Notes: generated from the letters alone by a model not told the origin. 64,000 nt of DNA from Tardiphaga sp051811025 (GCF_051811025.1 NZ_JBPWQE010000001.1:5766001-5830000); one strand, 5' to 3'; numbered from the stretch's first letter, positions 1 through 9,781 are shown. Numbers and translations: made by a program.

Positions 1-384
1 GACGCCGCTGTGCAGCAGGCCGATGCGCGCGTAAAGCCTGCAACGGACGAGGATTGGGACACCGAATACGAGGATGCGATCATTTCGGCCAGGATCGTCG
101 ATGGTGTGGACGGCGCGCTCGCGCATATTCGCGATCACGGCTCGCACCATACCGATGCGATCGTGACCGAGGACGCCGCGGTGGCCACGAAGTTTCTCAA
201 CGAAGTAGATTCGGCGATCGTACTGCATAACGCATCGACGCAGTTCGCGGACGGCGGCGAGTTCGGCTTCGGCGCGGAAATCGGAATCGCGACTGGCAAA
301 TTCCATGCACGCGGCCCGGTCGGCGCCGAGCAGCTCACCAGTTTCAAGTATCGCATTCACGGCACCGGACAGACCCGGCCGTGA
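1..384 (+). CDS. proA: Gamma-glutamyl phosphate reductase, C-terminal part
   Basis: Only the last 127 residues are in the window; the reading frame is open from base 1. The NADPH-dependent enzyme reduces gamma-glutamyl phosphate to glutamate semialdehyde in proline synthesis. The segment with TKFLNEVDSA, the run HNASTQFADGGEFGFGAEIG and the ending GPVGAEQLTSFKYRIHGTGQ is characteristic of the ProA C-terminus. nadD follows 18 bp downstream on the same strand, an arrangement common in Rhizobiales (often obg-proB-proA-nadD), so this is probably the distal part of that operon. The 5' part, including the catalytic cysteine, lies outside the window. Confidence 0.93.
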   Translation, partial: DAAVQQADARVKPATDEDWDTEYEDAIISARIVDGVDGALAHIRDHGSHHTDAIVTEDAAVATKFLNEVDSAIVLHNASTQFADGGEFGFGAEIGIATGKFHARGPVGAEQLTSFKYRIHGTGQTRP

Positions 385-402
385 TGATGTGCGCGTGGGC
401 GC

Positions 403-1044
403 GTGGAGACTGAATTGGAGTCGCATTCAGTCCCGCCGGCGCAGGGCATACCGCCACATAGTCCCGGCATGCGGATCGGCCTGCTCGGCGGGTCGTTCAA
501 TCCGCCGCATGCCGCACATCGCGCCATCAGCCTGTTCGCGATGAAGCGGCTGCAACTTGATCGCGTCTGGTGGCTGGTGTCGCCGGGCAATCCGCTGAAG
601 GATCAACGCAATTTGCACGATCTCGCCGAGCGCGCGGCTGCTGCGAAGGCGATGGCCGATCATCCGCGCATCGATATCACCTGTCTCGAGAGTGTCATCG
701 GTACGCGCTATACTGTCGACACCATCAGCTACCTCCGACGTCGATGTTCGCAAGCACGATTTGTCTGGATCATGGGTGCCGACAATCTCGCCCAGTTTCA
801 CCGCTGGGAGAGCTGGCAGGTGATTGCCGGGGAGGTACCCTTTGCGGTCATCGACCGACCGCCGCAGAGCTTCCAGGGACTGGCATCGACTGCAGCCCAG
901 GCCCTCGGCCGTTACCGGATACCGGAGCAGGATGCTGGGTCATTGGCCGACCTGAAGCCCCCCGCGTGGGTATTTTTGACCGGTTTGAAGCTGAATCTGT
1001 CCTCTACCCGGCTGCGGAACCCGGATGGCAGCTGGAAGACGTAA
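403..1044 (+). CDS. nadD: Nicotinate-nucleotide adenylyltransferase
   Basis: Transfers the adenylyl group of ATP to nicotinate mononucleotide in cytoplasmic NAD synthesis. Nucleotidyltransferase signatures are visible: the GLLGGSFNPPHAAHR phosphate-binding loop, WWLVSPGNPLK, and the C-terminal LSSTRLR motif (the family's ISSTxIR). The GTG at 403 gives 213 residues; an internal ATG at 469 gives 191 and begins right before the GGSFNPPH loop. Relatives in this group often carry a short N-terminal extension, so 403 is kept but not certain. It sits between proA and rsfS, a conserved order. Confidence 0.93.
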   Translation: METELESHSVPPAQGIPPHSPGMRIGLLGGSFNPPHAAHRAISLFAMKRLQLDRVWWLVSPGNPLKDQRNLHDLAERAAAAKAMADHPRIDITCLESVIGTRYTVDTISYLRRRCSQARFVWIMGADNLAQFHRWESWQVIAGEVPFAVIDRPPQSFQGLASTAAQALGRYRIPEQDAGSLADLKPPAWVFLTGLKLNLSSTRLRNPDGSWKT

Positions 1045-1188
1045 TTCCACAACACTCGCCCGATAAGTGCTATAGGGCGGGCGCTGGAATATTGAATCCG
1101 GCATTCCCACATGCATACTTGATCTCACCGGGCGCCGGATTCGGCGTCCCAATACAGTGAAAGGAATGGTCCTCTGGCCACTTCTGTA

Positions 1189-1827
1189 TTGTCCAAGACG
1201 GGCGCCAAGAAAGCCTCGTCCAAGGCCGCTTCCACGAAAACGGCCGCATCGCCCAAGAAACCCGCTTCGGTAAAGAAGAGTGCCGCGCCTGGAAAGGCTG
1301 CCGCGTCCAAAGCCGCAAAGCCGAAGGTCGCAACCAAGCCTGCTGCCACGAAGCCCGTTGCCGCCAAGTCTGTTGGTGCAAAATCTTCTGCCGCAAAGGC
1401 CGCGCCGAAGGCTGTCATTCCGAAGAAGGTTGCTGCGTCCAAGGCGCAGAAATCAGCAACGGTGCGCGACAGCGCGGCCGAAACCCTCAAACTCGTTCTC
1501 GCTCGTCTTGACGACATGAAGGCCGAGGAAACGGTGACCATCGACCTGCGCGGCAAGTCGGCCTTCTCCGATTACATGGTCGTGACCACCGGTCGGTCGA
1601 ATCGCCATGTTGGCGCGGTGGCCGAAAATGTCGCGAAGGGTCTCAAGGAGGCCGGCCAGAAGAAGCTGCATGTCGAAGGCCTGACCAATTGCGATTGGGT
1701 GCTGATCGATACCGGCGAAGTCATCCTGCATGTCTTCCGGCCTGAAGTTCGCGAATTCTACAATCTGGAACGTTTGTGGACGCAGAGCCCGTCGGATGAA
1801 GCGCGGATCGGTCTGAAGGCTGTTTAA
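1189..1827 (+). CDS. rsfS: Ribosomal silencing factor RsfS with a long Ala/Lys-rich N-terminal extension
   Basis: The C-terminal domain (about residues 88-200) is RsfS/Iojap: LDDMKAEETVTIDLRGKSAF, SDYMVVTTGRSNRHV, NCDWVLIDTGEVILHVF and EFYNLERLW. The family binds ribosomal protein uL14 and blocks subunit joining. The first ~85 residues are almost only Ala, Lys, Pro, Ser and Thr, with histone-H1-like repeats, absent from typical ~115-residue RsfS. The frame begins at TTG 1189. A CTG at 1174, about 8 bp after AAAGGA, is another possible start, and the ATG at 1166 is in another frame. rlmH follows, a widely conserved pairing. Confidence 0.9.
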   Translation: MSKTGAKKASSKAASTKTAASPKKPASVKKSAAPGKAAASKAAKPKVATKPAATKPVAAKSVGAKSSAAKAAPKAVIPKKVAASKAQKSATVRDSAAETLKLVLARLDDMKAEETVTIDLRGKSAFSDYMVVTTGRSNRHVGAVAENVAKGLKEAGQKKLHVEGLTNCDWVLIDTGEVILHVFRPEVREFYNLERLWTQSPSDEARIGLKAV

Positions 1828-1872
1828 GCCACGGGCATTCGGCAACGGCGCGACGCGTGCTAGTCTGCGCCG

Positions 1873-2355
1873 ATGCATCTTCTTGTGATTTCCATAGGCA
1901 AGCTCAAGCAGGGTCCTGAGCGAGAACTCGCGGAACGGTACCGTGATCGCTTTGACGATATCGGCCGCAAGCTCGGCTTTCGTGGCCTTACCATTCATGA
2001 AATTTCGGAAAGCCGCGCACGCGATGCGGCGACCCGGATCAATGAGGAAGCCGCGGCGATTTCGGCGCTGATTCCGGAAAAGGCTGTATTAGTAGCGCTT
2101 GACGAGCGCGGCAGCAGTGTCGACAGCGCCAGTTTCGCTCGTCATATCGGAAAATGGCGGGACGAATCGGTACCACATAATGTTTTTGTCATCGGCGGGG
2201 CGGACGGACTTTCGCCCGAATTGCGGCGCAAAGCCAAACTGAGCATTGCATTCGGCTCGGCGACCTGGCCGCATCAAATGGTTCGCGTCATGCTTCTGGA
2301 ACAAATTTACCGGGCCGCCACAATTCTGGCTGGCCACCCGTATCACCGCGTTTAG
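1873..2355 (+). CDS. rlmH: 23S rRNA (pseudouridine1915-N3)-methyltransferase
   Basis: SPOUT-class methyltransferase that uses S-adenosylmethionine to methylate pseudouridine 1915 in helix 69 of 23S rRNA. The 160-residue length is normal for the family. Visible signatures are the N-terminal IGKLKQGPERELAERYRDRF, the VALDERGSSVDS strand, the FVIGGADGLSPE knot region and the C-terminal LSIAFGSATWPHQMVRVML plus EQIYRAATILAGHPYHR. It starts with ATG 45 bp after rsfS, and both genes act on the large subunit. Confidence 0.95.
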   Translation: MHLLVISIGKLKQGPERELAERYRDRFDDIGRKLGFRGLTIHEISESRARDAATRINEEAAAISALIPEKAVLVALDERGSSVDSASFARHIGKWRDESVPHNVFVIGGADGLSPELRRKAKLSIAFGSATWPHQMVRVMLLEQIYRAATILAGHPYHRV

Positions 2356-2406
2356 CTCACGGTGTTTAGCTTAACGCGTTTGAAAGAAGGCGCTGTCGAA
2401 ACCACG

Positions 2407-3813
2407 ATGCTGTCACCGCGGTCCATTCCATTTGAACACGACGCCGTTCACCGCGGGATGTCGAGCTCATCGTCGTTGTCGATGATTGTACTATCAGCAA
2501 CTCTTATACCCGCGACTGTTGCAGGTTTTCTTGCAGGTTTGATGACGACCTCGGTCCGGGCGCAAACCGCTACGCCAATCCAGCAGGCCAATGCGCCATC
2601 GCCTGATATCATTCGGCAGCGCGAGCAAGAGCTCGAAGCGATCCGCGCGCAGCAGAAGAGTGCCGCAGAGCTGCAGACGAAACTGAAAGCCGATATCGCG
2701 GCGATCGGACAGGATCGCGGCAAGCTCAATCAGCAGCTCATCGATGTCGCCGCCCGCGTCCGCGGCGTCGAAGCCCGCATCGACGACGCCGAAGCGCGTT
2801 TGCGTCCGCTGGATGCGCGCGAGCAGCAAATTCGCGGTACGCTGGAATCGCGCCGCGGCGAGATCGTCGAAGTGTTATCGGCCTTGCAGCGCGCGGGCCG
2901 CCGCGCGCCGCCTGCTTTGCTCGTGCGTCCCGAGGATGCTTTGAAGTCGTTGCGCACTGCGATGCTACTTGGCTCCGTCGTGCCCGACATGCGCGTGCGC
3001 GCCGAGAAGCTGGTGGCTGACCTCAGCGAACTCGTGAACCTGCGCAAGGCGATCTCGACGGAGCGCGATCAGCTTGCAGGGGATCGCGACAAGCTCAAGG
3101 AAGACCAGACGCGCCTCGCGTCCTTCACCGAGGAGCGCCAGAAGCAACAGTCGGCTGCGGAAAAGGACATGGAAGCGGAAGCCGCGCGTGCGCTGACGTT
3201 GTCCCGTCAGGTCGACAGTTTGCAGGGCCTGATCGCGAAGATGGAGCAGGACTCCAAGGCCGCAGCGAAGGCAGCAGCCACCGCCAATCTGCAAGGCACG
3301 CCGGCGGCGCTCAGCAATGGCAAGCCGAATATCGGTGCCTTCAAGGACCCCGGCAGGCTCAGCCCTGCGGTCGCCTTTGCTTCGGCAAAGGGCATGCTCG
3401 CACTTCCGATCAACGGGGTTAAAATTCGCAATTTCGGCGGTTCCGATGGCGTTGGTGGCGTCGAAAAAGGCATTTCACTGGCCGCGCGGGCCGGTGCGCA
3501 GGTCACAACACCGTGTGACGGGTGGGTTGTTTATTCCGGTCCGTTCCGTAGCTATGGACAACTCTTGATCCTCAACGCTGGGGGCGGGTATCATGTCTTG
3601 ATCGCCGGGATGGAGCGTATTTCGGTGAACATTGGTCAGTTCGTCCTTACCGGGGAACCGATCGCTGTCATGGGATCAACATCCCGGGTAGCATCCGTCC
3701 TTGCGGCCAATGCCAGCCAGCCTGTGCTTTATATCGAGTTCCGTAAGGACGGGACTCCCATTGATCCAGGCCCATGGTGGGCCGCTAACGAAGGCGAAAA
3801 GGTTCGCGGATGA
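2407..3813 (+). CDS. EnvC-like murein hydrolase activator (coiled coil plus degenerate M23 domain)
   Basis: A secreted or periplasmic protein: a hydrophobic segment ending TTSVRAQ near the N-terminus, then a long coiled coil rich in REQELEAIRAQQKS-like heptads, and a C-terminal LytM/M23 fold (last ~130 residues). The zinc ligands of active M23 peptidases are missing: the HxxxD site reads as GISLAARAGA and the HxH site as LYIEFRKDG. It is therefore probably an EnvC-type activator of an amidase in cell separation, not a peptidase. The frame is open from GTG 2362; ATG 2407 is chosen, and ATG 2458 or 2482 would sit closer to the signal segment. It overlaps ctpA by 4 bp (ATGA), a conserved alphaproteobacterial pair. 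Confidence 0.88.
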   Translation: MLSPRSIPFEHDAVHRGMSSSSSLSMIVLSATLIPATVAGFLAGLMTTSVRAQTATPIQQANAPSPDIIRQREQELEAIRAQQKSAAELQTKLKADIAAIGQDRGKLNQQLIDVAARVRGVEARIDDAEARLRPLDAREQQIRGTLESRRGEIVEVLSALQRAGRRAPPALLVRPEDALKSLRTAMLLGSVVPDMRVRAEKLVADLSELVNLRKAISTERDQLAGDRDKLKEDQTRLASFTEERQKQQSAAEKDMEAEAARALTLSRQVDSLQGLIAKMEQDSKAAAKAAATANLQGTPAALSNGKPNIGAFKDPGRLSPAVAFASAKGMLALPINGVKIRNFGGSDGVGGVEKGISLAARAGAQVTTPCDGWVVYSGPFRSYGQLLILNAGGGYHVLIAGMERISVNIGQFVLTGEPIAVMGSTSRVASVLAANASQPVLYIEFRKDGTPIDPGPWWAANEGEKVRG

Positions 3814-5186
3814 TGCGCAAGACTTCCATAATTCTGCTGAGTGCTGCCACTGGCGCCGCCTTGACGCTCTTCGTGACTCAGCCACGCGCCGTGTTCATGG
3901 GCACCAGTGCCCGCGCAGCGACCTCGGATACCTACCGCCAGCTCAACCTGTTCGGCGACGTGTTTGAGCGCGTCCGCAGCGACTATGTCGAGAAGCCCGA
4001 CGACAGCAAGCTGGTCGAATCGGCGATCTCGGGCATGCTCACCGGCCTCGATCCGCATTCCAGCTACATGGACGCCAAGAGCTTCCGCGACATGCAGGTG
4101 CAGACCCGCGGTGAGTTCGGTGGCCTCGGCATTGAAGTCACCATGGAAGACGGCCTGATCAAGGTGGTGTCGCCGATCGATGATACCCCGGCATCGAAGG
4201 CCGGCATCATGGCCAACGACATCATCACCAGCCTCGATGAAGAAGCCGTGCAGGGTCTCACCCTGAACCAGGCCGTCGAGAAGATGCGCGGTCCGGTCAA
4301 TACCAAAATCAAGCTGAAGATCATCCGTAAGGGCCAGGACAATCCGCTCGATGTCACCCTCGTGCGTGACAACATCCGTGTTCGCTCGGTGCGTGCTCGC
4401 GTTGAAAGCGACGATATCGCTTACATCCGCATCACGACCTTCAACGAGCAGACCACCGAAGGCCTGAAGCGCGAGATCGCGGCTCAGACCGCGGCGATCG
4501 GTGCTGACAAGGTCAAGGGTTACATCATCGACCTCCGTAACAATCCAGGCGGTCTGCTCGAAGAAGCTGTCACCGTTTCCGACGCATTCCTCGAGCGCGG
4601 CGAGATCGTCTCGACCCGCGGTCGTAACGCTGAGGAAACCCAGCGTCGCACGGCACATGCTGGCGATCTGACCAAGGGCAAGCCGGTGGTCGTGCTGATC
4701 AATGGCGGTTCGGCTTCGGCATCGGAAATCGTCGCTGGCGCGTTGCAGGATCACAAGCGTGCGACCACGATCGGTACGCGCTCGTTCGGTAAGGGCTCGG
4801 TGCAGACCATCATCCCGCTGGGCTCCGGCAACGGTGCGCTGCGTCTGACCACGGCGCGTTACTTCACGCCGTCGGGCAAGTCGATCCAGGCCAAGGGCAT
4901 CGTCCCGGACATCGAAATCGTGCAGGACGTGCCGGACGAGTTGAAGTCCCGCGACATCAAGGGCGAGGCTTCGCTCCGTGGCCATCTGAAGAACGATGGC
5001 GATGAGAAGACCGGTTCGCAGTCCTACGTGCCGCCGGATGCCAAGAATGATAAGGCGCTGAAGGCCGCTGCCGATTTGCTCCATGGCATCAAGGTGACGT
5101 CGAACGCAATCATCACGCCGCCGCCGGGAGCCGCTGCTGCCGCGGACAAGCCGGCAGACGACAAGCCGGCCGCCAAGCCGAACTGA
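3810..5186 (+). CDS. ctpA: Carboxy-terminal processing protease (S41 family)
   Basis: Periplasmic serine protease of the CtpA/Prc type. Residues 1-35 form a signal or anchor segment; a PDZ domain follows (about 95-175, with GEFGGLGIEV and DTPASKAGI). The S41 catalytic core contains INGGSASASEIVAGALQDH (catalytic Ser) and TRSFGKGSVQT (catalytic Lys). The tail is Ala/Pro/Lys-rich. The start overlaps the stop of the EnvC-like gene, so the two are probably translationally coupled. A strong hairpin with a T tract follows the stop. The family trims C-termini of envelope proteins. Confidence 0.95.
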   Translation: MMRKTSIILLSAATGAALTLFVTQPRAVFMGTSARAATSDTYRQLNLFGDVFERVRSDYVEKPDDSKLVESAISGMLTGLDPHSSYMDAKSFRDMQVQTRGEFGGLGIEVTMEDGLIKVVSPIDDTPASKAGIMANDIITSLDEEAVQGLTLNQAVEKMRGPVNTKIKLKIIRKGQDNPLDVTLVRDNIRVRSVRARVESDDIAYIRITTFNEQTTEGLKREIAAQTAAIGADKVKGYIIDLRNNPGGLLEEAVTVSDAFLERGEIVSTRGRNAEETQRRTAHAGDLTKGKPVVVLINGGSASASEIVAGALQDHKRATTIGTRSFGKGSVQTIIPLGSGNGALRLTTARYFTPSGKSIQAKGIVPDIEIVQDVPDELKSRDIKGEASLRGHLKNDGDEKTGSQSYVPPDAKNDKALKAAADLLHGIKVTSNAIITPPPGAAAAADKPADDKPAAKPN

Positions 5187-5212
5187 TTGGCGAGTACGCA
5201 TCAATTCTGCGG

Positions 5213-5242
5213 AAAGGGCGGCCTTCGGGTCGCCCTTTTTGT
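5213..5242 (+). terminator. Intrinsic terminator after ctpA
   Basis: An 8-bp stem (AAAGGGCG/CGCCCTTT) with a 10-nt loop, followed by a T run, begins 27 bp after the ctpA stop. Confidence 0.8.
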
Positions 5243-5331
5243 TGGAATCCTCCCAAGGGATCCGATGTCCTTCCGGCTGCCGTGGCCACGACCGGGCGTG
5301 TTATTGTCCGGTCGGCTGATTCGGGAGATCC

Positions 5332-6540
5332 ATGGCAGTGTCGGCGGACGATCTAAGCGCCCCGCTTGGACAGAAATCGAGACGTAAGCGTCACTTCCGG
5401 CTGCCTTTTTCCGGAACGCAGGCGCTTGCCGCGATCTTCACCTTGCTGCTGCTCGGCTTTCTCGGTGCTGCCATCTTCAATAACAACCCGATGGGCGGCG
5501 AGCCGGTAGCACGCGTAGCGATCAAAGCGCCTGCCGCGACCGATGATGAGAAGGTCGCCGCCAGGCCGCCGGTCGAGGTCAAGCACGGTACGCCCGAGAC
5601 GGCCAAGGCGCCTGAGGCTCCCAGCCAAAAGACCATCACCATCATCGACGGTTCCAGCGGCGCTCGTAAGGACGTCGTGGTGCCCAGCGAGGGCTCGGAC
5701 AGCGTTGTGGTCGATGCACCGCCGCCGGTCATGACGGGTATTGATCAGAAACTGCTGGAGAAATCCCGTCACGGTATGGTGCCGATCGCCATCGGCGCGC
5801 TGAAGCCGGTGACGGCCTATGCCGCGGGCTCCGAGGCCGAGCGCGCCAGGGCGATGAAGACGCCGAGCATTTCCATCGTCATTGGCGGCCTCGGCGTTGG
5901 TGCAGCCAAGACCACCGATGCCATCATGAAGCTGCCGCCCGCGGTGACGCTGGGCTTCACGCCCTATGGCTCGGATCCCGGCAAATTGGTCGAACGCGCC
6001 CGTGCGCAGCGCCACGAGGTGCTGCTGCAGTTGCCGATGGAACCGTTCGACTATCCCGACAACGATCCCGGTCCACAGACCCTGTTGTCCTCGGCTACGG
6101 CCGAGCAGAACCTCGATCGCATGATGTGGCATATGAGCCGCTTCCAGGGCTATGTCGGCGTAGCCAATTTCATGGGCGCACGCTTCATCGCCACGGACAC
6201 GGCGATGCAGCCCATTGCGCGGGAAGCCAGCAAGCGGGGGCTCGCATTGTTCGACGATGGCTCGACGCCGCGCAGCGTCGCCGCAGCGGCCGCCGAAGGG
6301 CAGGGCATGCCCTTCGCGCGCTCCGATGTGGCCATCGACGCGGTGCCGACCTCGGCAGACATCGACAAGGCGCTGGCGCGGCTCGAGGGGCTGGCCAAGG
6401 AGCGCGGTGTGGCGGTCGGCGTCGCTTCGGCGCTGCCGATCTCGATCGAACGTATCAGCGCCTGGGCGAAAACCCTTGAAAGCCGCGGGATCATGCTGGT
6501 GCCATTGACAACCGCGATGCTGAAATCAAAATCAAGCTAG
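5332..6540 (+). CDS. Divergent polysaccharide deacetylase family protein (DUF610/YibQ-like)
   Basis: The protein has an N-terminal cytoplasmic tail, one membrane helix (about residues 28-47, LAAIFTLLLLGFLGAAIF), a low-complexity Ala/Pro/Lys linker (50-120), and a C-terminal domain from about 180. That domain begins SISIVIGGLGVGAAKTTDAI and contains LQLPMEPFDYPDNDPGP and FMGARFIATDTAMQPI, typical of the divergent polysaccharide deacetylase family. The family usually follows ctpA-type genes in alphaproteobacteria. An exact substrate is not known. ATG 5332 is the only start that keeps the membrane helix after a polar tail. Confidence 0.87.
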   Translation: MAVSADDLSAPLGQKSRRKRHFRLPFSGTQALAAIFTLLLLGFLGAAIFNNNPMGGEPVARVAIKAPAATDDEKVAARPPVEVKHGTPETAKAPEAPSQKTITIIDGSSGARKDVVVPSEGSDSVVVDAPPPVMTGIDQKLLEKSRHGMVPIAIGALKPVTAYAAGSEAERARAMKTPSISIVIGGLGVGAAKTTDAIMKLPPAVTLGFTPYGSDPGKLVERARAQRHEVLLQLPMEPFDYPDNDPGPQTLLSSATAEQNLDRMMWHMSRFQGYVGVANFMGARFIATDTAMQPIAREASKRGLALFDDGSTPRSVAAAAAEGQGMPFARSDVAIDAVPTSADIDKALARLEGLAKERGVAVGVASALPISIERISAWAKTLESRGIMLVPLTTAMLKSKSS

Positions 6541-6571
6541 CGTCTTTGGGCTAGGGTGAATTCGGCGCAAC

Positions 6572-6607
6572 CGAATCGCTGCGATTCAGCAAAGTCGAAT
6601 CGCTGCG
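6572..6607. promoter_or_regulatory. Cluster of three GANTC (CcrM) sites upstream of rppH
   Basis: GAATC, GATTC and GAATC occur within 30 bp. The first two form the hairpin GAATCG-CTG-CGATTC, and the 12-mer CGAATCGCTGCG is repeated at 6572 and 6596. GANTC is the methylation target of CcrM, and clustered sites near promoters often mark GcrA/CcrM control in alphaproteobacteria. The sites lie 40-75 bp before the rppH start. Regulation is inferred. Confidence 0.4.
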
Positions 6608-6645
6608 TAAAGAGTGCTCGAACGGACGCAAGAGGCATTGACGGA

Positions 6646-7149
6646 ATGGCGCGCTACGAAGACCTGCCCTATCGAACTTGCGTCGGAATGATGCTGATCA
6701 ACCCGCGAGGGCTCGTCTTTATCGGCCGACGTGCCGGCGGTATCGAGCACGTCGATGACATGCATGTCTGGCAGATGCCGCAGGGCGGCGTCGATCCCGG
6801 TGAGGACACCTGGGAGGCCGCAAAGCGCGAGCTCTATGAAGAAACCAGCGTCCAATCGGTCGAGAAGCTTGGCGAAGTGCCGGACTGGCTGATTTATGAC
6901 ATTCCCCGCACGGTGGCCGGGCGGGCCTGGAAGGGTCGCTATCGCGGCCAGCGCCAGAAATGGTTCGCCGTACGCTTCACCGGCGATGACAAGGAAATCA
7001 ACGTCACGCATCCCCCGGGTGGCCACAAGGCCGAGTTCATCAATTGGCGCTGGGAGCCGATGAAGAACCTTCCGGAGTTGATCGTGCCGTTCAAGCGCCC
7101 GGTCTATGAGCGGGTGGTGAAGGAATTCGCCGGTCTGGCGGACGGCTAG
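6646..7149 (+). CDS. rppH: RNA pyrophosphohydrolase, Nudix family, first copy
   Basis: Cytoplasmic Nudix hydrolase of the RppH/IalA type, which removes pyrophosphate from 5'-triphosphate RNA ends. It has the N-terminal YRTCVGMMLIN strand, WQMPQGGVDPGED, the Nudix helix RELYEETS, and the family's GQRQKWFAVRFTGDD and INWRWEPMKNLPELIVPFKR. In the Nudix box the usual final Gly is Ser (EETSV). The frame extends upstream to GTG 6556, but ATG 6646 gives the standard start MARYEDLPYR and 167 residues. A second copy follows 7 bp downstream. Confidence 0.88.
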   Translation: MARYEDLPYRTCVGMMLINPRGLVFIGRRAGGIEHVDDMHVWQMPQGGVDPGEDTWEAAKRELYEETSVQSVEKLGEVPDWLIYDIPRTVAGRAWKGRYRGQRQKWFAVRFTGDDKEINVTHPPGGHKAEFINWRWEPMKNLPELIVPFKRPVYERVVKEFAGLADG

Positions 7150-7156
7150 CGCGGGA

Positions 7157-7651
7157 ATGACGGACAACCGGCCGTATCGCCCCAATGTGGGCGTCGCACT
7201 GTTCAATGTTGACGGCAAAGTTCTGATCGGCCGTCGGTTCAAGGATGATGGGCCGGAGATCGTCCTGCCGGGCCTGGAGTGGCAGATGCCGCAGGGTGGC
7301 ATCGATCCTGATGAAGATCCTCGCGTCGCCGTGATGCGGGAATTGTGGGAAGAGACCGGCGTCATCCATGCCGACTATCTCGGCGAGACCGGCTGGATGA
7401 CCTACGACTTCATCCCGTTCGAGAATCCCAGCCATCGCTTTGCGCGGTTCCGCGGGCAGCGGCAGAAGTGGTTTGCGCTGAAATTCACCGGGGATGATGC
7501 CGAAATCGATCCGCTGACGCCGCGCAACGGTCAGCCGGCTGAATTCGACACCTGGCGCTGGGAGCGGCTGGATCGCGTCGCGGATCTCGTAGTGCCCTTC
7601 CGGCGGGAGGTCTATCGTGCCGTGGCCGAGAGTTTTGCGAAATTTGTCTGA
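7157..7651 (+). CDS. rppH: RNA pyrophosphohydrolase, Nudix family, second copy
   Basis: A 164-residue paralogue of the preceding gene with a canonical Nudix box (GGIDPDEDPRVAVMRELWEE followed by TGV). The shared blocks WQMPQGG, RGQRQKWFALKFTGDD and TWRWERLDRVADLVVPFRR show a common RppH-like ancestry. The two copies clearly differ, so the duplication is not recent. It starts with ATG 7 bp after the first copy's stop, so they are probably co-transcribed. Which copy is the main 5'-end decapping enzyme cannot be decided here; the canonical box favours this one. Confidence 0.87.
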   Translation: MTDNRPYRPNVGVALFNVDGKVLIGRRFKDDGPEIVLPGLEWQMPQGGIDPDEDPRVAVMRELWEETGVIHADYLGETGWMTYDFIPFENPSHRFARFRGQRQKWFALKFTGDDAEIDPLTPRNGQPAEFDTWRWERLDRVADLVVPFRREVYRAVAESFAKFV

Positions 7652-7694
7652 AGCGAAGCCCTGACGAAACGAAGCGCTATCCGGGCTATAGCGC

Positions 7695-8102
7695 TTAGTG
7701 CATCGCCGTCGAGGTGACGTGCTGCTGGATGACCTTGAAGTGGTCGATGCGCTCGATAGCGCGGTCCAGCGCGGAGCCTTCCTTCTCGGCCAGCTTTTCT
7801 TCCATCTCGGCGATCTGGCCCGCGAAAGCTTCACGGTCGAGCTCTTCTATCGAAGTCGCGACCTCGGCCAGCACAGTGAGGCCCTTGTCCGAGACTTCGG
7901 CGAGGCCGCCGAGCACGATGATCTTCTGCTGGGTGCCGCCGGTCGTCACGATCATGATGCCTGGACGAAGCGCAGCCACTAGCGGCGCATGACCGGCCAT
8001 CACACCGAGATCGCCCGCGACGCCGGGGATATCGACCTGATCGACTTCGCCCGCGAAAGCGAGCTTTTCCGGCGAGACGAGATCGAAATGAAAGGTGGCC
8101 AT
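7695..8102 (-). CDS. atpC: F1Fo-ATP synthase subunit epsilon
   Basis: Regulatory central-stalk subunit of F1. The 135-residue protein starts MATFHFDLVSPEKLAFAGEV. It has the beta-sandwich signature VDIPGVAGDLGVMAGHAPLV and a C-terminal helical region (LDREAFAGQIAEMEEKLAEK). The frame stays open further upstream, but that part translates the repeat element and is not epsilon; ATG 8102 is the standard start. It is the last gene of atpHAGDC, separated from atpD by a 160-bp gap filled by a palindromic repeat. Confidence 0.94.
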   Translation of the reverse strand: MATFHFDLVSPEKLAFAGEVDQVDIPGVAGDLGVMAGHAPLVAALRPGIMIVTTGGTQQKIIVLGGLAEVSDKGLTVLAEVATSIEELDREAFAGQIAEMEEKLAEKEGSALDRAIERIDHFKVIQQHVTSTAMH

Positions 8103-8118
8103 GTCGTTATCCGCTGAC

Positions 8119-8256
8119 TGCTCCCTCCCCCCTTGCGGGGGAGGGTTGGGGAGGGGGGTAACCACGGGCGAAGGCGCTTGCGGCACCCTCACCCCGGCGC
8201 AAATGCGCCGACCCTCCCCGCCTAGCGAAGCTTTGCTTCGCGCGGGGGGGAGGGTA
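8119..8256. repeat. Palindromic GC-rich intergenic repeat between atpD and atpC
   Basis: Two hairpin modules in ~135 bp. The first pairs CCCTCCCCC with GGGGGAGGG around a CTTG-type loop. The second pairs CCCTCCCCGC (from 8213) with GCGGGGGGGAGGG and carries an inner hairpin GCGAAGC-TTT-GCTTCGC (8225-8241). It resembles the high-copy intergenic palindromes common in Bradyrhizobium and Rhodopseudomonas. It does not touch either reading frame. Confidence 0.72.
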
Positions 8257-8262
8257 AGAAAG

Positions 8263-9705
<1,443 letters not shown>

Positions 9706-9781
9706 GAAAACTTCTCCTTAAACCTCAAGGACTCTGAAGTCCGAAACTTGAACGGCGGTCGGGTAGACCGGATTATTACTG

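Noticed and set aside
3729..5204. 491-codon open frame opposite ctpA
   Set aside because: Shadow of ctpA, Arg/Asp/His-rich translation with no domain.
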